Shown piece by piece: positions 8,906 to 17,529 of a DNA stretch of 64,000 bases. The translations under genes and the position numbers were made by a program. Numbering within the stretch: position 1 is the stretch's first letter; each line of letters begins with the position of its first letter. This stretch comes from Bacteroidetes bacterium UBA1947 (GTDB lineage Bacteria; Bacteroidota; Bacteroidia; Chitinophagales; Chitinophagaceae), in NCBI GenBank assembly GCA_002336915.1, contig DDET01000051.1, positions 61,469-125,468 of the forward strand, read 5' to 3'. The notes beneath the pieces are model-generated. The model saw only the letters and a program-made list of their open reading frames with translations. It had not been told where the DNA came from and made no database searches.

Positions 8906-10744
8906 TTATTTGATAACTGACAGTTTCAGTGTCTTAACTGAATTGTTAGTCTTAACAGTCACTACATAGATGCCTTCAGCGAAGTTGTGCAGGTCAACAT
9001 TAAAGTTGTGCTCACCTTTAGCCTGTGTACCGTTGAACAAGTTAGCAACTACTTTACCTGTTACATCAACTATTGCCACCTGTACATTGCCATCAGCAAT
9101 TGTATTGTAAGTGATCATAGCATTCTGTGAAGCCGGGTTAGGATATGCATGTGCAGTTTCTACATAGTTGTTAACGTTTGTTACACCAAGTGGGCAAACA
9201 TAATCGTAGTTAGCATCTTGTGGATTCCACTCTACCCATGCCTTTTTAGACCAATCATCAGCGCTGATCTGTGTACCAGGTATAGCACCTACGTAGTTCA
9301 CATGATCAAACCATGCATCGCTTGCTTTATTGTTGGTAAAATCAGGAGCAACGTTAGGCATATTGTAATTAGCATAGTTGTTAGAAGTATCCGGGTTAAT
9401 AGGATTCATCGGGTTGAAAGGATGTGCTACATTGCTGTTATAACATACAGGCGAGGTAGGCAATGGAGCAAAGTTAGGATTGCCTGCGCTACCGAAAGGA
9501 TTAACCAGGCCAACATTGTTCTGGAAGTTACCGCTATACACCTTGTTACCATTAGTTGCGCTAGTCAGGAAATCCCATGGGCCTGCAAATGGAGCAAACT
9601 GTGCAGCTGGTGTTGGTGTTATAGTATTTGTAGTATCAGCATTTGCAGTGATCGCTGTAAGGCTGCGTGCACCGTCTTTCACGTAAAGGATATCCCTTGG
9701 GAAACCCGCCTGTGTACCTGTACCGGCTATGATGTTGTGACGGAACTGTAATTCGTCAGTACCTATATTACCCGAAGTAGTTGTATATGCTACAGCAGCT
9801 TCGTCTAAAAGCACTGCGCAAGGCCATGCACCCAGGATACTGTTAACCAGTGTCATTGCACTACCACGACGGATGTGAACGCCAGCCCTGATATTATCAG
9901 CATACTGTGTAGTAGTCTGGTTTACAAGCGGTCCAACTGCTGTGATGTTTGAGAACACAGGCTTCGTAAGCCTCAGTGTATCTGTACCTGACTGGTAGCT
10001 ATCGCTTTCAAAACCTTTAGAACCGCTCAGGTCACCAATGTTCGGGTCGCGAAGTATGATACCAAACTGTACTTTACCTTGCCAGCCGTTATCGTTATCA
10101 AAATCATCATCCCAGCATTTGTAAGAAATAAGGTGTTTCGCATTAACTGCGCCGCCAAACCACTCGTAAGAGTCGTCACCGCTATATGATACCTGTACAT
10201 GATCTATGGTTGTACCGCTACCAACGCCACACAATGTAAGGCCGTTTATTTCGTTGTTAGGCGTCAATGGAATACCACCGAACTCTATACGTACATAAGT
10301 CAGGCTACCGCTGTTATCAGCATCGTTGGTACCACCGTAGTGTGAGCGTGGCCCACCTTCTACTATATGGTCATTACCATTCCAGTTAACGTTTGCTTTA
10401 CCGCAGATCATAAGTCCGCCCCAGTCACCATAGTTCCTGTTACCGGGAGTTTCGTTCGATGTCATAATGATTGGTGCAGTTTCAGTACCGTTAGCATAGA
10501 TCTTTGCGCCGCGTTCTACTATCAGGGCACCTTTAGAATCGTGGTCACCTTTAATGATAGTACCTGCATCAATAGTCAGAGTAGCACCATCCGTAACATA
10601 TACCCAACCCTTTATCAGGTATTGATTGTTACAGGTCCAGTGCGTGTTTGTAGAAATACTGTCCTGTACGGTAACAGTAGTGTACGCAAATGCCTGTGTA
10701 ATGGCCACCAGGCAAAGCGTGAGTAAAAGGAAATGTTTTTTCAT
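8906..10744 (-). CDS. Secreted beta-helix-like protein with T9SS type A sorting domain
   Basis: 612 residues: signal peptide (cleavage after ITQAFA), then a long repetitive beta region of a common but uncharacterised Bacteroidota family (GTIIKGDHDSKGALIVERGA, NYGDWGGLMICGKA, VQVSYSGDDSYEWFGG, CWDDDFDNDNGW), and a C-terminal T9SS type A sorting domain of about 80 residues starting at YPNPASQN. The acidic DDDFDND segment could bind metal. It should be exported and anchored on the cell surface. Directly upstream in the same direction is a TonB-dependent receptor; both have PHO-box-like promoters of their own, so they are probably partners in phosphate-starvation scavenging. The substrate is unknown. 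Confidence 0.88.
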   Translation of the reverse strand: MKKHFLLLTLCLVAITQAFAYTTVTVQDSISTNTHWTCNNQYLIKGWVYVTDGATLTIDAGTIIKGDHDSKGALIVERGAKIYANGTETAPIIMTSNETPGNRNYGDWGGLMICGKANVNWNGNDHIVEGGPRSHYGGTNDADNSGSLTYVRIEFGGIPLTPNNEINGLTLCGVGSGTTIDHVQVSYSGDDSYEWFGGAVNAKHLISYKCWDDDFDNDNGWQGKVQFGIILRDPNIGDLSGSKGFESDSYQSGTDTLRLTKPVFSNITAVGPLVNQTTTQYADNIRAGVHIRRGSAMTLVNSILGAWPCAVLLDEAAVAYTTTSGNIGTDELQFRHNIIAGTGTQAGFPRDILYVKDGARSLTAITANADTTNTITPTPAAQFAPFAGPWDFLTSATNGNKVYSGNFQNNVGLVNPFGSAGNPNFAPLPTSPVCYNSNVAHPFNPMNPINPDTSNNYANYNMPNVAPDFTNNKASDAWFDHVNYVGAIPGTQISADDWSKKAWVEWNPQDANYDYVCPLGVTNVNNYVETAHAYPNPASQNAMITYNTIADGNVQVAIVDVTGKVVANLFNGTQAKGEHNFNVDLHNFAEGIYVVTVKTNNSVKTLKLSVIK

Positions 10745-10765
10745 AATAGTGCGTTATTTTGAACA

Positions 10766-10820
10766 CGAAAGTAGAAGTGCCATGTTACTGTTATATTACC
10801 GCCATGTTACCAAAATGTAA
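10766..10820 (-). promoter_or_regulatory. Putative PHO box and -7 element of beta-helix T9SS gene
   Basis: Read on the minus strand: TTACATTTTGG, TAACATGGCGG, TAATATAACAG, TAACATGGCAC (10820 down to 10777), each 11 bp with no gaps, then TTC, then TACTTTCG (10773-10766), one mismatch from TAnnTTTG. The ATG at 10744 follows after 21 bases. It fills the whole gap between this gene and the receptor gene and has the same geometry as the sites at 1838 and 13716. Confidence 0.72.
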
Positions 10821-10822
10821 TT

Positions 10823-13696
10823 TTAGAACTTCACTTTTACGCCCACAGTAAAATAGCTTCCTGGCTTAAAGCTTTTCAACTCCTTGTCATTCAGCTTATC
10901 TATTTTACCATCATGGTCCATATCTTTCATAAACAGCGTGGTAGAGTTCAGCATGTTCTGCGCGCCAAAGCTCAGCAGGTAATGTTTAAAGAATGTTTTT
11001 GAAACGGTCATATCAAACGACCTGAAAGGCATCTCGATTATTGTCTCTTCCAGCGCTTCTGTCGTACCCAATGCATATATCCTTTGCCCGAAAACATTAT
11101 AGAGCACTGAAGCCTGGAAGCCATTTTTGTCGTTGCCATAGAAAAGGCCAACATTGTACACATAAGGAGACTGCCCTTGCATAGCGGTATTCTCGAGTAA
11201 GCCTGTCGACTTGCCAAAGCGGCCGGCCAGGGCCGTGGTATCCATATTTAATTTGCTTCTTGTAAGCGCCACATTGCCCACCACCATTATGTCCTTAAAT
11301 ACATCTGTCTTCAGCAGATCATCGGCAAAGGATAAACTTTTACGCACATCAACCTCTATGCCCGAACATTCAGCTGAGTGCCCGTTCAAAAATGTTATGT
11401 TCCGTTGATCCACACCGCCGCCTGCGATCACCCTTTGTATAGGGTTTGCAAAGTGCTTGTAAAACCCGCCTACTTGTACCATCTCACCCGCCGAGGGGTA
11501 CCATTCCCAACGCAGGTCATAATTATCTATTTGCGCTACATCCAGCAGGTATCCGTCTTTTGTAAAATTACTTGCGTATAACGAGCCTGATATCAATTCC
11601 CTATCATCAAAGTTGTAGTAGGGTGCAGGTGCTATTTCCCTGAACTCTGGACGGTTCAATGATTTGCCATACGCCGCACGTATCAGCATTTTGTCCGTGA
11701 AGTTATATGCAGCATTTACTGAAGGCAGCCAGAATTTTGTATGGATCTTAGTGATCGCCGCTCCAAATGTGTCAATGGATTTATATAAGGACAGTTCCTG
11801 TTCATTATCCTCATACCTTGCTCCGCCCACTACATGCAGCTTATCCCAAAGGGTAACATTAGCCGACAGGAAACTTGCTATCAACATATTTGTAGCGCCG
11901 TACCTGTCATAAAAACCTGTTGCCTCCGCCATTTGAAATTTATACTTTTCACCTACTGTTGTATCTCCAAATATCTGGTCCAATGGCAATTTCCGAAGGT
12001 GATCGTACATTGTAGGGTTGTGTGGGTCAAGCTTCAGTGTGTAACCTAGCTCACGGGCCCAATAGTACCTGCTTTTGTATTCAACATAGTTGCCCGCATT
12101 AACTTCAATTTTAGTTTTGTCGCCAAGGTTAAACTGTTGCGAGAACTGGTGGTTGAAACTGTATACGTGCTCAAATAACTGCGAATAAAAACGCCCGCCA
12201 CCATTATAAATATCCACACCACTGGCCACTGCCGCCTGGTATGTTGAATCATCCGCGGCCTGGTCTTTAGTATATTTGATACGCCTTTGGTTAGGCTGAT
12301 TTTTAAACAGGTCCGTATAGCCCAAACCCCATACGTATTTCCGTTTGTCATTTTTGCTTCTGTGTGTTCCTAAAAGTTGCGTGGTATAAGTGGCCCTGCT
12401 TTCATAAGCAAAGGAATATGATCGCTCGTCAGCAGCACTGCCCAACGATCCTGCGGTATCGCGATTGTTTGCCCTTGCAGTTGCACTTGATTTTCCGATC
12501 TGGCTGTACAGTGTTTTCAATTCTATTTTTGAATTCCCTATTGCCACGCCCAGGTTGTCCATCAGCCCTACACTGGCAGTATTAGCAGAGTATTGATCCG
12601 TGTAGTTCACACTTTTGCTCTTTACGTCCCAGTCTTCACGGTGTATATGGTAATTCACGTTAGTATTACTGTACGCTACTCCAAGTGTATTCCCCAACCT
12701 TACCTTACCGAAGTTGAAAGCATTCGATACTGCTAACCCGAACCTATAATCAGGCGATGCATTTTTCGTCTTTAACTGCCAATCGTTCTTAAACGATTTT
12801 GTCACTGAATTCAATAAGTCCTGATCTTTTGATGTTGGCATTTTATAGGGGGTATTTGCCGGCATTTCTCTGTCGCCGTTATCAAAACCAAGCCAATCTG
12901 TGGATGACGCTTTGGTATAAATAAATGGTCTGCCAGTAGTGTATCCACGGCTTGAGGTCTGGAACCCTACACTAATTTGGTCCCTGTCCACCAAAGAGGT
13001 TGTATAAACCTTCACCATCCCTCCCGCAAAATCTCCGGGCAGTTCAGGTGATGGTGTTTTATAGATCAGTATCCTGTCTATTAAGCCGCTTGGTATAATG
13101 TCAAATGAAAATGCCTTTTTATCAGTCTCACTGCTTGGCGCGCCCGCGTCATTCAGCCACACGCTGTTGTACCTGTCAGCAAGGCCACGTACGACTATAA
13201 AGCGGTCGTCCTGTATGGTTACACCGGGCACACGCTTCACTACGTCAGCCGCGTTCCTGTCCATCGTTTTGGATATCTGGGCTGAGCCTATGCCACTTAC
13301 TACAGTATTGCTATTCTTGATCTCCTGTAGCACTGCCGATTCTGTATGCGTGTTTCGATTTGCCGATACCGTAACTGCTTTTAACTGCTTATTATCTTCC
13401 GGCTTCAATAGAAGGTCCAGTGTCACATCAGCACCACCTTTAATAACAAGCGGAAGCGTCGTCTTTTGGTAGGTGATGTAGGAAAATACTACCTCGAATT
13501 TTCCGTTAGGCACACCTTTTAGCTCATACTTCCCGTCCGCATCGGTCTGGGTCACAAAACTGGTGTTTTTAATATTTACTACAACACCGGGAAGAGGGGA
13601 GCTGTCAGTAGAATCTTTTACAATACCGGTCACATTGCCTGCAAAAGATGTCATTGAAATAAAGGCAAGAACTAAAGAAAATAAGTATTTATACAT
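10823..13696 (-). CDS. TonB-dependent outer-membrane receptor with CarboxypepD_reg-like domain
   Basis: 957 residues from the ATG at 13696: signal peptide ending near TSFAG, an N-terminal carboxypeptidase-regulatory-like beta domain (GIVKDSTDSSPLPGVVVNI, residues about 25-105), a plug domain (VVKRVPGVTIQDDRFIVVRG) and a 22-strand-type barrel ending in GVKVKF. It imports a large or scarce ligand using TonB energy. A longer frame reaches 13741 but would run into the PHO-box repeats at 13727-13770, so 13696 is the start. No SusD partner is adjacent; the secreted beta-helix protein takes that place. Phosphate-related uptake is inferred from the promoter; the ligand itself is unknown. Confidence 0.94.
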   Translation of the reverse strand: MYKYLFSLVLAFISMTSFAGNVTGIVKDSTDSSPLPGVVVNIKNTSFVTQTDADGKYELKGVPNGKFEVVFSYITYQKTTLPLVIKGGADVTLDLLLKPEDNKQLKAVTVSANRNTHTESAVLQEIKNSNTVVSGIGSAQISKTMDRNAADVVKRVPGVTIQDDRFIVVRGLADRYNSVWLNDAGAPSSETDKKAFSFDIIPSGLIDRILIYKTPSPELPGDFAGGMVKVYTTSLVDRDQISVGFQTSSRGYTTGRPFIYTKASSTDWLGFDNGDREMPANTPYKMPTSKDQDLLNSVTKSFKNDWQLKTKNASPDYRFGLAVSNAFNFGKVRLGNTLGVAYSNTNVNYHIHREDWDVKSKSVNYTDQYSANTASVGLMDNLGVAIGNSKIELKTLYSQIGKSSATARANNRDTAGSLGSAADERSYSFAYESRATYTTQLLGTHRSKNDKRKYVWGLGYTDLFKNQPNQRRIKYTKDQAADDSTYQAAVASGVDIYNGGGRFYSQLFEHVYSFNHQFSQQFNLGDKTKIEVNAGNYVEYKSRYYWARELGYTLKLDPHNPTMYDHLRKLPLDQIFGDTTVGEKYKFQMAEATGFYDRYGATNMLIASFLSANVTLWDKLHVVGGARYEDNEQELSLYKSIDTFGAAITKIHTKFWLPSVNAAYNFTDKMLIRAAYGKSLNRPEFREIAPAPYYNFDDRELISGSLYASNFTKDGYLLDVAQIDNYDLRWEWYPSAGEMVQVGGFYKHFANPIQRVIAGGGVDQRNITFLNGHSAECSGIEVDVRKSLSFADDLLKTDVFKDIMVVGNVALTRSKLNMDTTALAGRFGKSTGLLENTAMQGQSPYVYNVGLFYGNDKNGFQASVLYNVFGQRIYALGTTEALEETIIEMPFRSFDMTVSKTFFKHYLLSFGAQNMLNSTTLFMKDMDHDGKIDKLNDKELKSFKPGSYFTVGVKVKF

Positions 13697-13715
13697 ATTA
13701 GGAAATTTGCAGGAG

Positions 13716-13770
13716 CAAAATAACCGCCCGCTTGTTACCAAATCATGTCCTAAATGTTAACTAAACATTA
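13716..13770 (-). promoter_or_regulatory. Putative PHO box and -7 element of TonB receptor gene
   Basis: Read on the minus strand: TAATGTTTAGT, TAACATTTAGG, ACATGATTTGG (degenerate), TAACAAGCGGG (13770 down to 13727), contiguous 11-mers, then CGG, then TTATTTTG (13723-13716), one mismatch from TAnnTTTG. The ATG at 13696 follows after 19 bases. Same 4 x 11 bp, 3-nt, -7 layout as the other two sites. Confidence 0.7.
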
Positions 13771-13791
13771 CTTGCTCATTAAAATAAGAAA

Positions 13792-13813
13792 AGGCAGCGT
13801 TTATACGCTGCCT
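13792..13813 (-). terminator. Terminator after lipoprotein gene
   Basis: Perfect 9-bp stem AGGCAGCGT / ACGCTGCCT with a 4-base loop; on the minus strand it is followed by TTTTCTTATTTT. It separates the lipoprotein gene from the receptor promoter, so the two are not one operon. Confidence 0.8.
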
Positions 13814-13842
13814 CTTATATTATTATATATATGAAAAATTTG

Positions 13843-14697
13843 CTACAATGTTATATGATACGTTTTGCTATTTATGGTAAGCGTTGCTTCCGAATCGCAA
13901 TTACCGTTCCCGTAATCTATGGTGCGTACATTATTACCGCTTTGAGGTGTTATCTGAACGGTCCCCTGCTCTATCCACTCACAGTTTGTTGCTATGCGTA
14001 GTGCCGATGTAATATTCGCAGTGAAAACATGCCCGTTCCTGCGGTGTATAGTAGCGCTGCCAGTTATGTCATACGAGTCATCGCTGCGTTGCGGAGTATT
14101 ATACCCGGTAACCCATGTACGCACTCTTTCGCTTGTCCAGCTCCTGAATCCGTTATTGCTGGCTGCAGTGCCCATCCATAAGGTATCGTTCACTGTAATA
14201 TTGTAATAATAATTACCTGCATTGTTCATACCCATGTTGGTCACGGTCTTGCTGCCGGTAAGCTGGTTGCCGTTCACAATGTAGTTCTCGTAAGTTATCG
14301 TGTGCACACTTCCTGCATCCTTATAGTGTCCTGTATAGTGCACTATTATTTTACCGCTGCGGATGCGCCCGTCATTTCCGGTACATAGCATTGTGCCGAA
14401 ATCTATGGTCAATATCCCGCTAACGCTGTCATTTGTTACCGTTGCACAGCTTGCCAGGTCGCTCGGCGCACCTTTCAAAAGGCCACCCGAACCGGTATTT
14501 GCCGCCACATCGGCAATTGATATCACATCATTATTTTCCTTTTCCATGGCGGCCTGGTCTGCACCATAGGCCTTGTCATCGTCTGTTAATGACGAAATAT
14601 CATTATTACTGTTGCCTGCCCGTTTGCATGCTGCAAACAACAACATAGCCGATGCCATAAGCATCATTAATTTACCCATGATTGATTTGCGTATCAT
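13843..14697 (-). CDS. Uncharacterised lipoprotein
   Basis: 284 residues. The signal peptide ends in a lipobox (LFAAC, Cys at about 24) followed by a Lys/Arg and Asn/Ser-rich linker, so it is probably an envelope lipoprotein. The rest is a beta-rich domain with repeated Gly/Thr/Asn-containing strands (GKIIVHYTGHYKDAG, YDITGSATIHRRNG, CDSEATLTINSKTYHITL) and three or more cysteines. I do not recognise a named family, though similar lipoproteins are frequent in Bacteroidota. Its upstream region lacks the PHO-box pattern seen at the next gene downstream. Confidence 0.82.
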   Translation of the reverse strand: MIRKSIMGKLMMLMASAMLLFAACKRAGNSNNDISSLTDDDKAYGADQAAMEKENNDVISIADVAANTGSGGLLKGAPSDLASCATVTNDSVSGILTIDFGTMLCTGNDGRIRSGKIIVHYTGHYKDAGSVHTITYENYIVNGNQLTGSKTVTNMGMNNAGNYYYNITVNDTLWMGTAASNNGFRSWTSERVRTWVTGYNTPQRSDDSYDITGSATIHRRNGHVFTANITSALRIATNCEWIEQGTVQITPQSGNNVRTIDYGNGNCDSEATLTINSKTYHITL

Positions 14698-14837
14698 AAT
14701 TGCAGATTTTAGTACCTATGACCTGTTACCTGTACAAGGGTTTAAAATTAATAGAACTTTTTTTTATTAATACATCAGCAGCTGAACCACCTGAGAGAAT
14801 AATAGCTACTTTTGCAAAAATTTTTCAGGAAAGATAT

Positions 14838-16217
14838 ATGCAACTAGCTATCATCGGTACAGGTTATGTAGGGCTCGTAACAGGTACTTGTTTTGCCGAA
14901 ACTGGCAATAATGTAATGTGTATTGACATAAACGAAGATAAGATCAGGCAGCTGAAAGACGGCAAGTCCCCCATTTACGAGCCCGGTCTCGATATTCTGC
15001 TTGAGCGTAATATCAAGGAAAAGCGCCTTCAATTCACCACTTCGCTTGAAAGCGGCATCAGTGAGGCGCAGGTTATCTTTCTTGCTTTGCCTACCCCGCC
15101 CGGCAAAGACGGCTCCGCCGATCTCCAGTTTGTACTCGATGTAGCAGCACAGCTCAGCACGATAATTACAAAATATACTGTTATTGTAAACAAAAGCACA
15201 GTACCTGTTGGCACAGCCGAAAAAGTAACGGCTGTTATAGCGCAGAAGCTCGACCGCTCCCTTTTTGACGTGGTATCAAATCCCGAATTCCTGCGCGAAG
15301 GCGTGGCAGTGGAAGATTTCCTGAAGCCCGATCGCGTAGTCATCGGTACCTCATCAGATAAAGCAAAGAAATTGATGGATGAACTGTATCAGCCTTTTGT
15401 AAGGCAGGGCAATCCTATCTTCTTTATGGACGAACGCTCTTCCGAAATGACCAAGTATGCAGCAAATGCCTACCTGGCAATGCGCATATCTTTTATGAAC
15501 GAGATGGCCAACCTCTGCGAAAAAGCCGGTGCCAATGTAGACAATGTGCGCGTGGGCATGGGCAGCGATTCCCGTATAGGTAAGCGTTTCCTTTTCCCCG
15601 GCGTCGGCTATGGCGGCAGTTGCTTCCCCAAAGATGTACAGGCCCTGGCACAAACAGCGCGCGAAATGGACTACGACTTCCGTATTGTCAATACAGTGAT
15701 GCAAGTCAATGAGCGCCAGAAAACAAGACTGGGTAAGAAGATCAAAGAATTGTTCGGCTCAGACCTTAGTGGCAAAACATTTGCGCTATGGGGCCTGGCA
15801 TTCAAACCCGAAACGGATGATATACGTGAAGCACCTGCATTATATCTTATTGATGAACTGCTTGAGTCAGGGGCCCGGGTAAGAGCATTTGACCCCGAAG
15901 CTATGGATAATGTAAAGCGTATTTATGGAGATAAGGTGCAGTTCGCCGTCGACCAATACGATGCCATCTCAGGTACAGATGCACTCGTTATCGTAACAGA
16001 ATGGAGCGAATTCCGCAACCCGGATTTTAAACGTATTAACGAGGCACTTAAAAACCCCGTTATCTTTGATGGGCGTAATGTCTATTCATTGGAAAAAATG
16101 GAAGATCTTGGTTTCTACTACGAGAGCATCGGCCGGAAAGTAGTGCACGAGCAGCTTAGGGCTACCATACAGGTGCCTGAAGTTACAATGATACGCGAGC
16201 GCGGCAGTCTTGATTAG
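14838..16217 (+). CDS. ugd: UDP-glucose 6-dehydrogenase (UDP-glucose/GDP-mannose dehydrogenase family)
   Basis: 459 residues. Oxidises UDP-glucose to UDP-glucuronate with two NAD. Rossmann motif GTGYVG at residues 7-12, catalytic cysteine C262 in GYGGSCFPKD, and the C-terminal UDP-binding part (FALWGLAFKPETDDIREAP). A longer frame begins at 14700, but ATG 14838 has an AGGAAAG ribosome-binding site 6 bases upstream and begins with the conserved MQLAIIGTGYVG, so it is chosen. The neighbouring decarboxylase gene, 87 bases downstream, uses its product, which argues for UDP-glucose over GDP-mannose as substrate. Confidence 0.95.
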   Translation: MQLAIIGTGYVGLVTGTCFAETGNNVMCIDINEDKIRQLKDGKSPIYEPGLDILLERNIKEKRLQFTTSLESGISEAQVIFLALPTPPGKDGSADLQFVLDVAAQLSTIITKYTVIVNKSTVPVGTAEKVTAVIAQKLDRSLFDVVSNPEFLREGVAVEDFLKPDRVVIGTSSDKAKKLMDELYQPFVRQGNPIFFMDERSSEMTKYAANAYLAMRISFMNEMANLCEKAGANVDNVRVGMGSDSRIGKRFLFPGVGYGGSCFPKDVQALAQTAREMDYDFRIVNTVMQVNERQKTRLGKKIKELFGSDLSGKTFALWGLAFKPETDDIREAPALYLIDELLESGARVRAFDPEAMDNVKRIYGDKVQFAVDQYDAISGTDALVIVTEWSEFRNPDFKRINEALKNPVIFDGRNVYSLEKMEDLGFYYESIGRKVVHEQLRATIQVPEVTMIRERGSLD

Positions 16218-16304
16218 GTATATTGTCCGGACGGGCTTACAACATTGATAATTTATACACTTTTATAAAAACACCGGCTGATCAACTGGTTGGCAAAGAA
16301 AAAA

Positions 16305-17240
16305 ATGGCTAAACGTATTTTAATAACAGGCGCTGCGGGTTTCCTGGGTTCTCACCTGTCCGATCGCTTTCTAAAAGAAGGTTATACTGTGGTGGGGATG
16401 GATAACTTGCTTACGGGCAATATCAAAAACATTGAGCACCTGTTCCCTGTGAAAGAGTTTGAATTTTACCATCACGATATCACCAAATTCGTGCATGTAC
16501 CCGGGCCAATAGATTATATCCTCCATTTTGCCTCGCCGGCCAGCCCTATTGATTATCTCAAGATGCCTATACAAACCCTCAAGGTAGGCGCATTAGGCAC
16601 ACACAACCTCTTAGGCCTCGCTAAATCCAAAGGTGCTCGTATACTCGTTGCTTCCACCTCAGAGGTGTACGGCGATCCCCTGGTACACCCCCAGACGGAG
16701 GAGTATTGGGGCAATGTTAATCCAATAGGCCCACGCGGTGTCTATGATGAGGCTAAGCGCTTTATGGAAAGCATCACAATGGCTTACCATAATTTTCACG
16801 ATGTTGAAACAAGGATCATACGCATATTCAATACATACGGTCCCCGTATGCGCCTCGATGACGGCCGTGCGCTACCCACATTTATGAGCCAGGCATTACG
16901 TGGCGAAGACGTAACAGTTTATGGCGACGGTTCACAAACCCGTTCCTTTTGCTATGTCGATGATCTTGTGGAAGGTATTTATCGCCTTTTACTGTCCGAT
17001 TATTATATGCCGGTAAATATTGGCAACCCTTCCGAGATCACTTTGCTGCAATTTGCCGAAGAAGTAATCGCCCTCACAGGCTCAAAAAGCAAGATCGTTT
17101 ACGAGCCTTTGCCGCAAGATGATCCTAAACAAAGACAACCCGATATCACCAAGGCACAGAACATTTTAGGCTGGGAACCTCGGGTTGAAAGGGCGGAAGG
17201 TTTGAAACGTACACTCGAATATTTCAAAGAGCACATATAA
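16305..17240 (+). CDS. UDP-glucuronate decarboxylase (UDP-xylose synthase)
   Basis: 311 residues, extended short-chain dehydrogenase/reductase. It decarboxylates UDP-glucuronate to UDP-xylose with bound NAD. NAD-binding GAAGFLGSH, the catalytic Y-x3-K in YDEAKRFME, and the family-typical TSEVYGDPLVHPQ and RIFNTYGPRM segments are visible. ATG 16305 is chosen over an upstream in-frame TTG at 16290 because the Rossmann strand starts a few residues later. With the preceding dehydrogenase it gives a two-step route from UDP-glucose to UDP-xylose for polysaccharide or glycoprotein synthesis. A strong terminator follows. Confidence 0.93.
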   Translation: MAKRILITGAAGFLGSHLSDRFLKEGYTVVGMDNLLTGNIKNIEHLFPVKEFEFYHHDITKFVHVPGPIDYILHFASPASPIDYLKMPIQTLKVGALGTHNLLGLAKSKGARILVASTSEVYGDPLVHPQTEEYWGNVNPIGPRGVYDEAKRFMESITMAYHNFHDVETRIIRIFNTYGPRMRLDDGRALPTFMSQALRGEDVTVYGDGSQTRSFCYVDDLVEGIYRLLLSDYYMPVNIGNPSEITLLQFAEEVIALTGSKSKIVYEPLPQDDPKQRQPDITKAQNILGWEPRVERAEGLKRTLEYFKEHI

Positions 17241-17272
17241 ATTTGTTAATAATAAGATAAAATGAACTTTAC

Positions 17273-17301
17273 AACTTCCCGCCATTCGGGAAGTTTTTTT
17301 T
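17273..17301 (+). terminator. Intrinsic terminator after UDP-xylose synthase gene
   Basis: Perfect 9-bp stem AACTTCCCG / CGGGAAGTT with loop CCATT, running into eight T. Confidence 0.93.
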
Positions 17302-17446
17302 GCATATTACCATTCTAATTGATTGATTATTAATTATTTGACATTTATTATGTCGCGGTTTTAACCTGTAAAATACAGCTTTGAATATATTTTATAAATT
17401 TTCAAAATACCACGTAATGGGTATTTTTTGAGAACAACTATGAACA

Positions 17447-17474
17447 TACTTTTGCATTTAAAGTATTACATTTG
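17447..17474 (+). promoter_or_regulatory. Two candidate -7 elements upstream of SprB-repeat protein gene
   Basis: TACTTTTG (17447-17454) and TACATTTG (17467-17474) both match TAnnTTTG. The first has a TTTG 16 bases upstream (17427-17430), somewhat close for a -33 element. The surrounding 230-base gap after the terminator is very AT-rich and holds no gene. Confidence 0.4.
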
Positions 17475-17529
17475 CACCATCTAATGCTAACCCATTAAAT
17501 TAATAGCCATTTAACTAATCAAAAAATCT

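Noticed and set aside
14698..14740. GTAACAGGTCAT upstream of the lipoprotein gene (minus strand) as a PHO box
   Set aside because: Only a single half-site; no 11-bp repetition.
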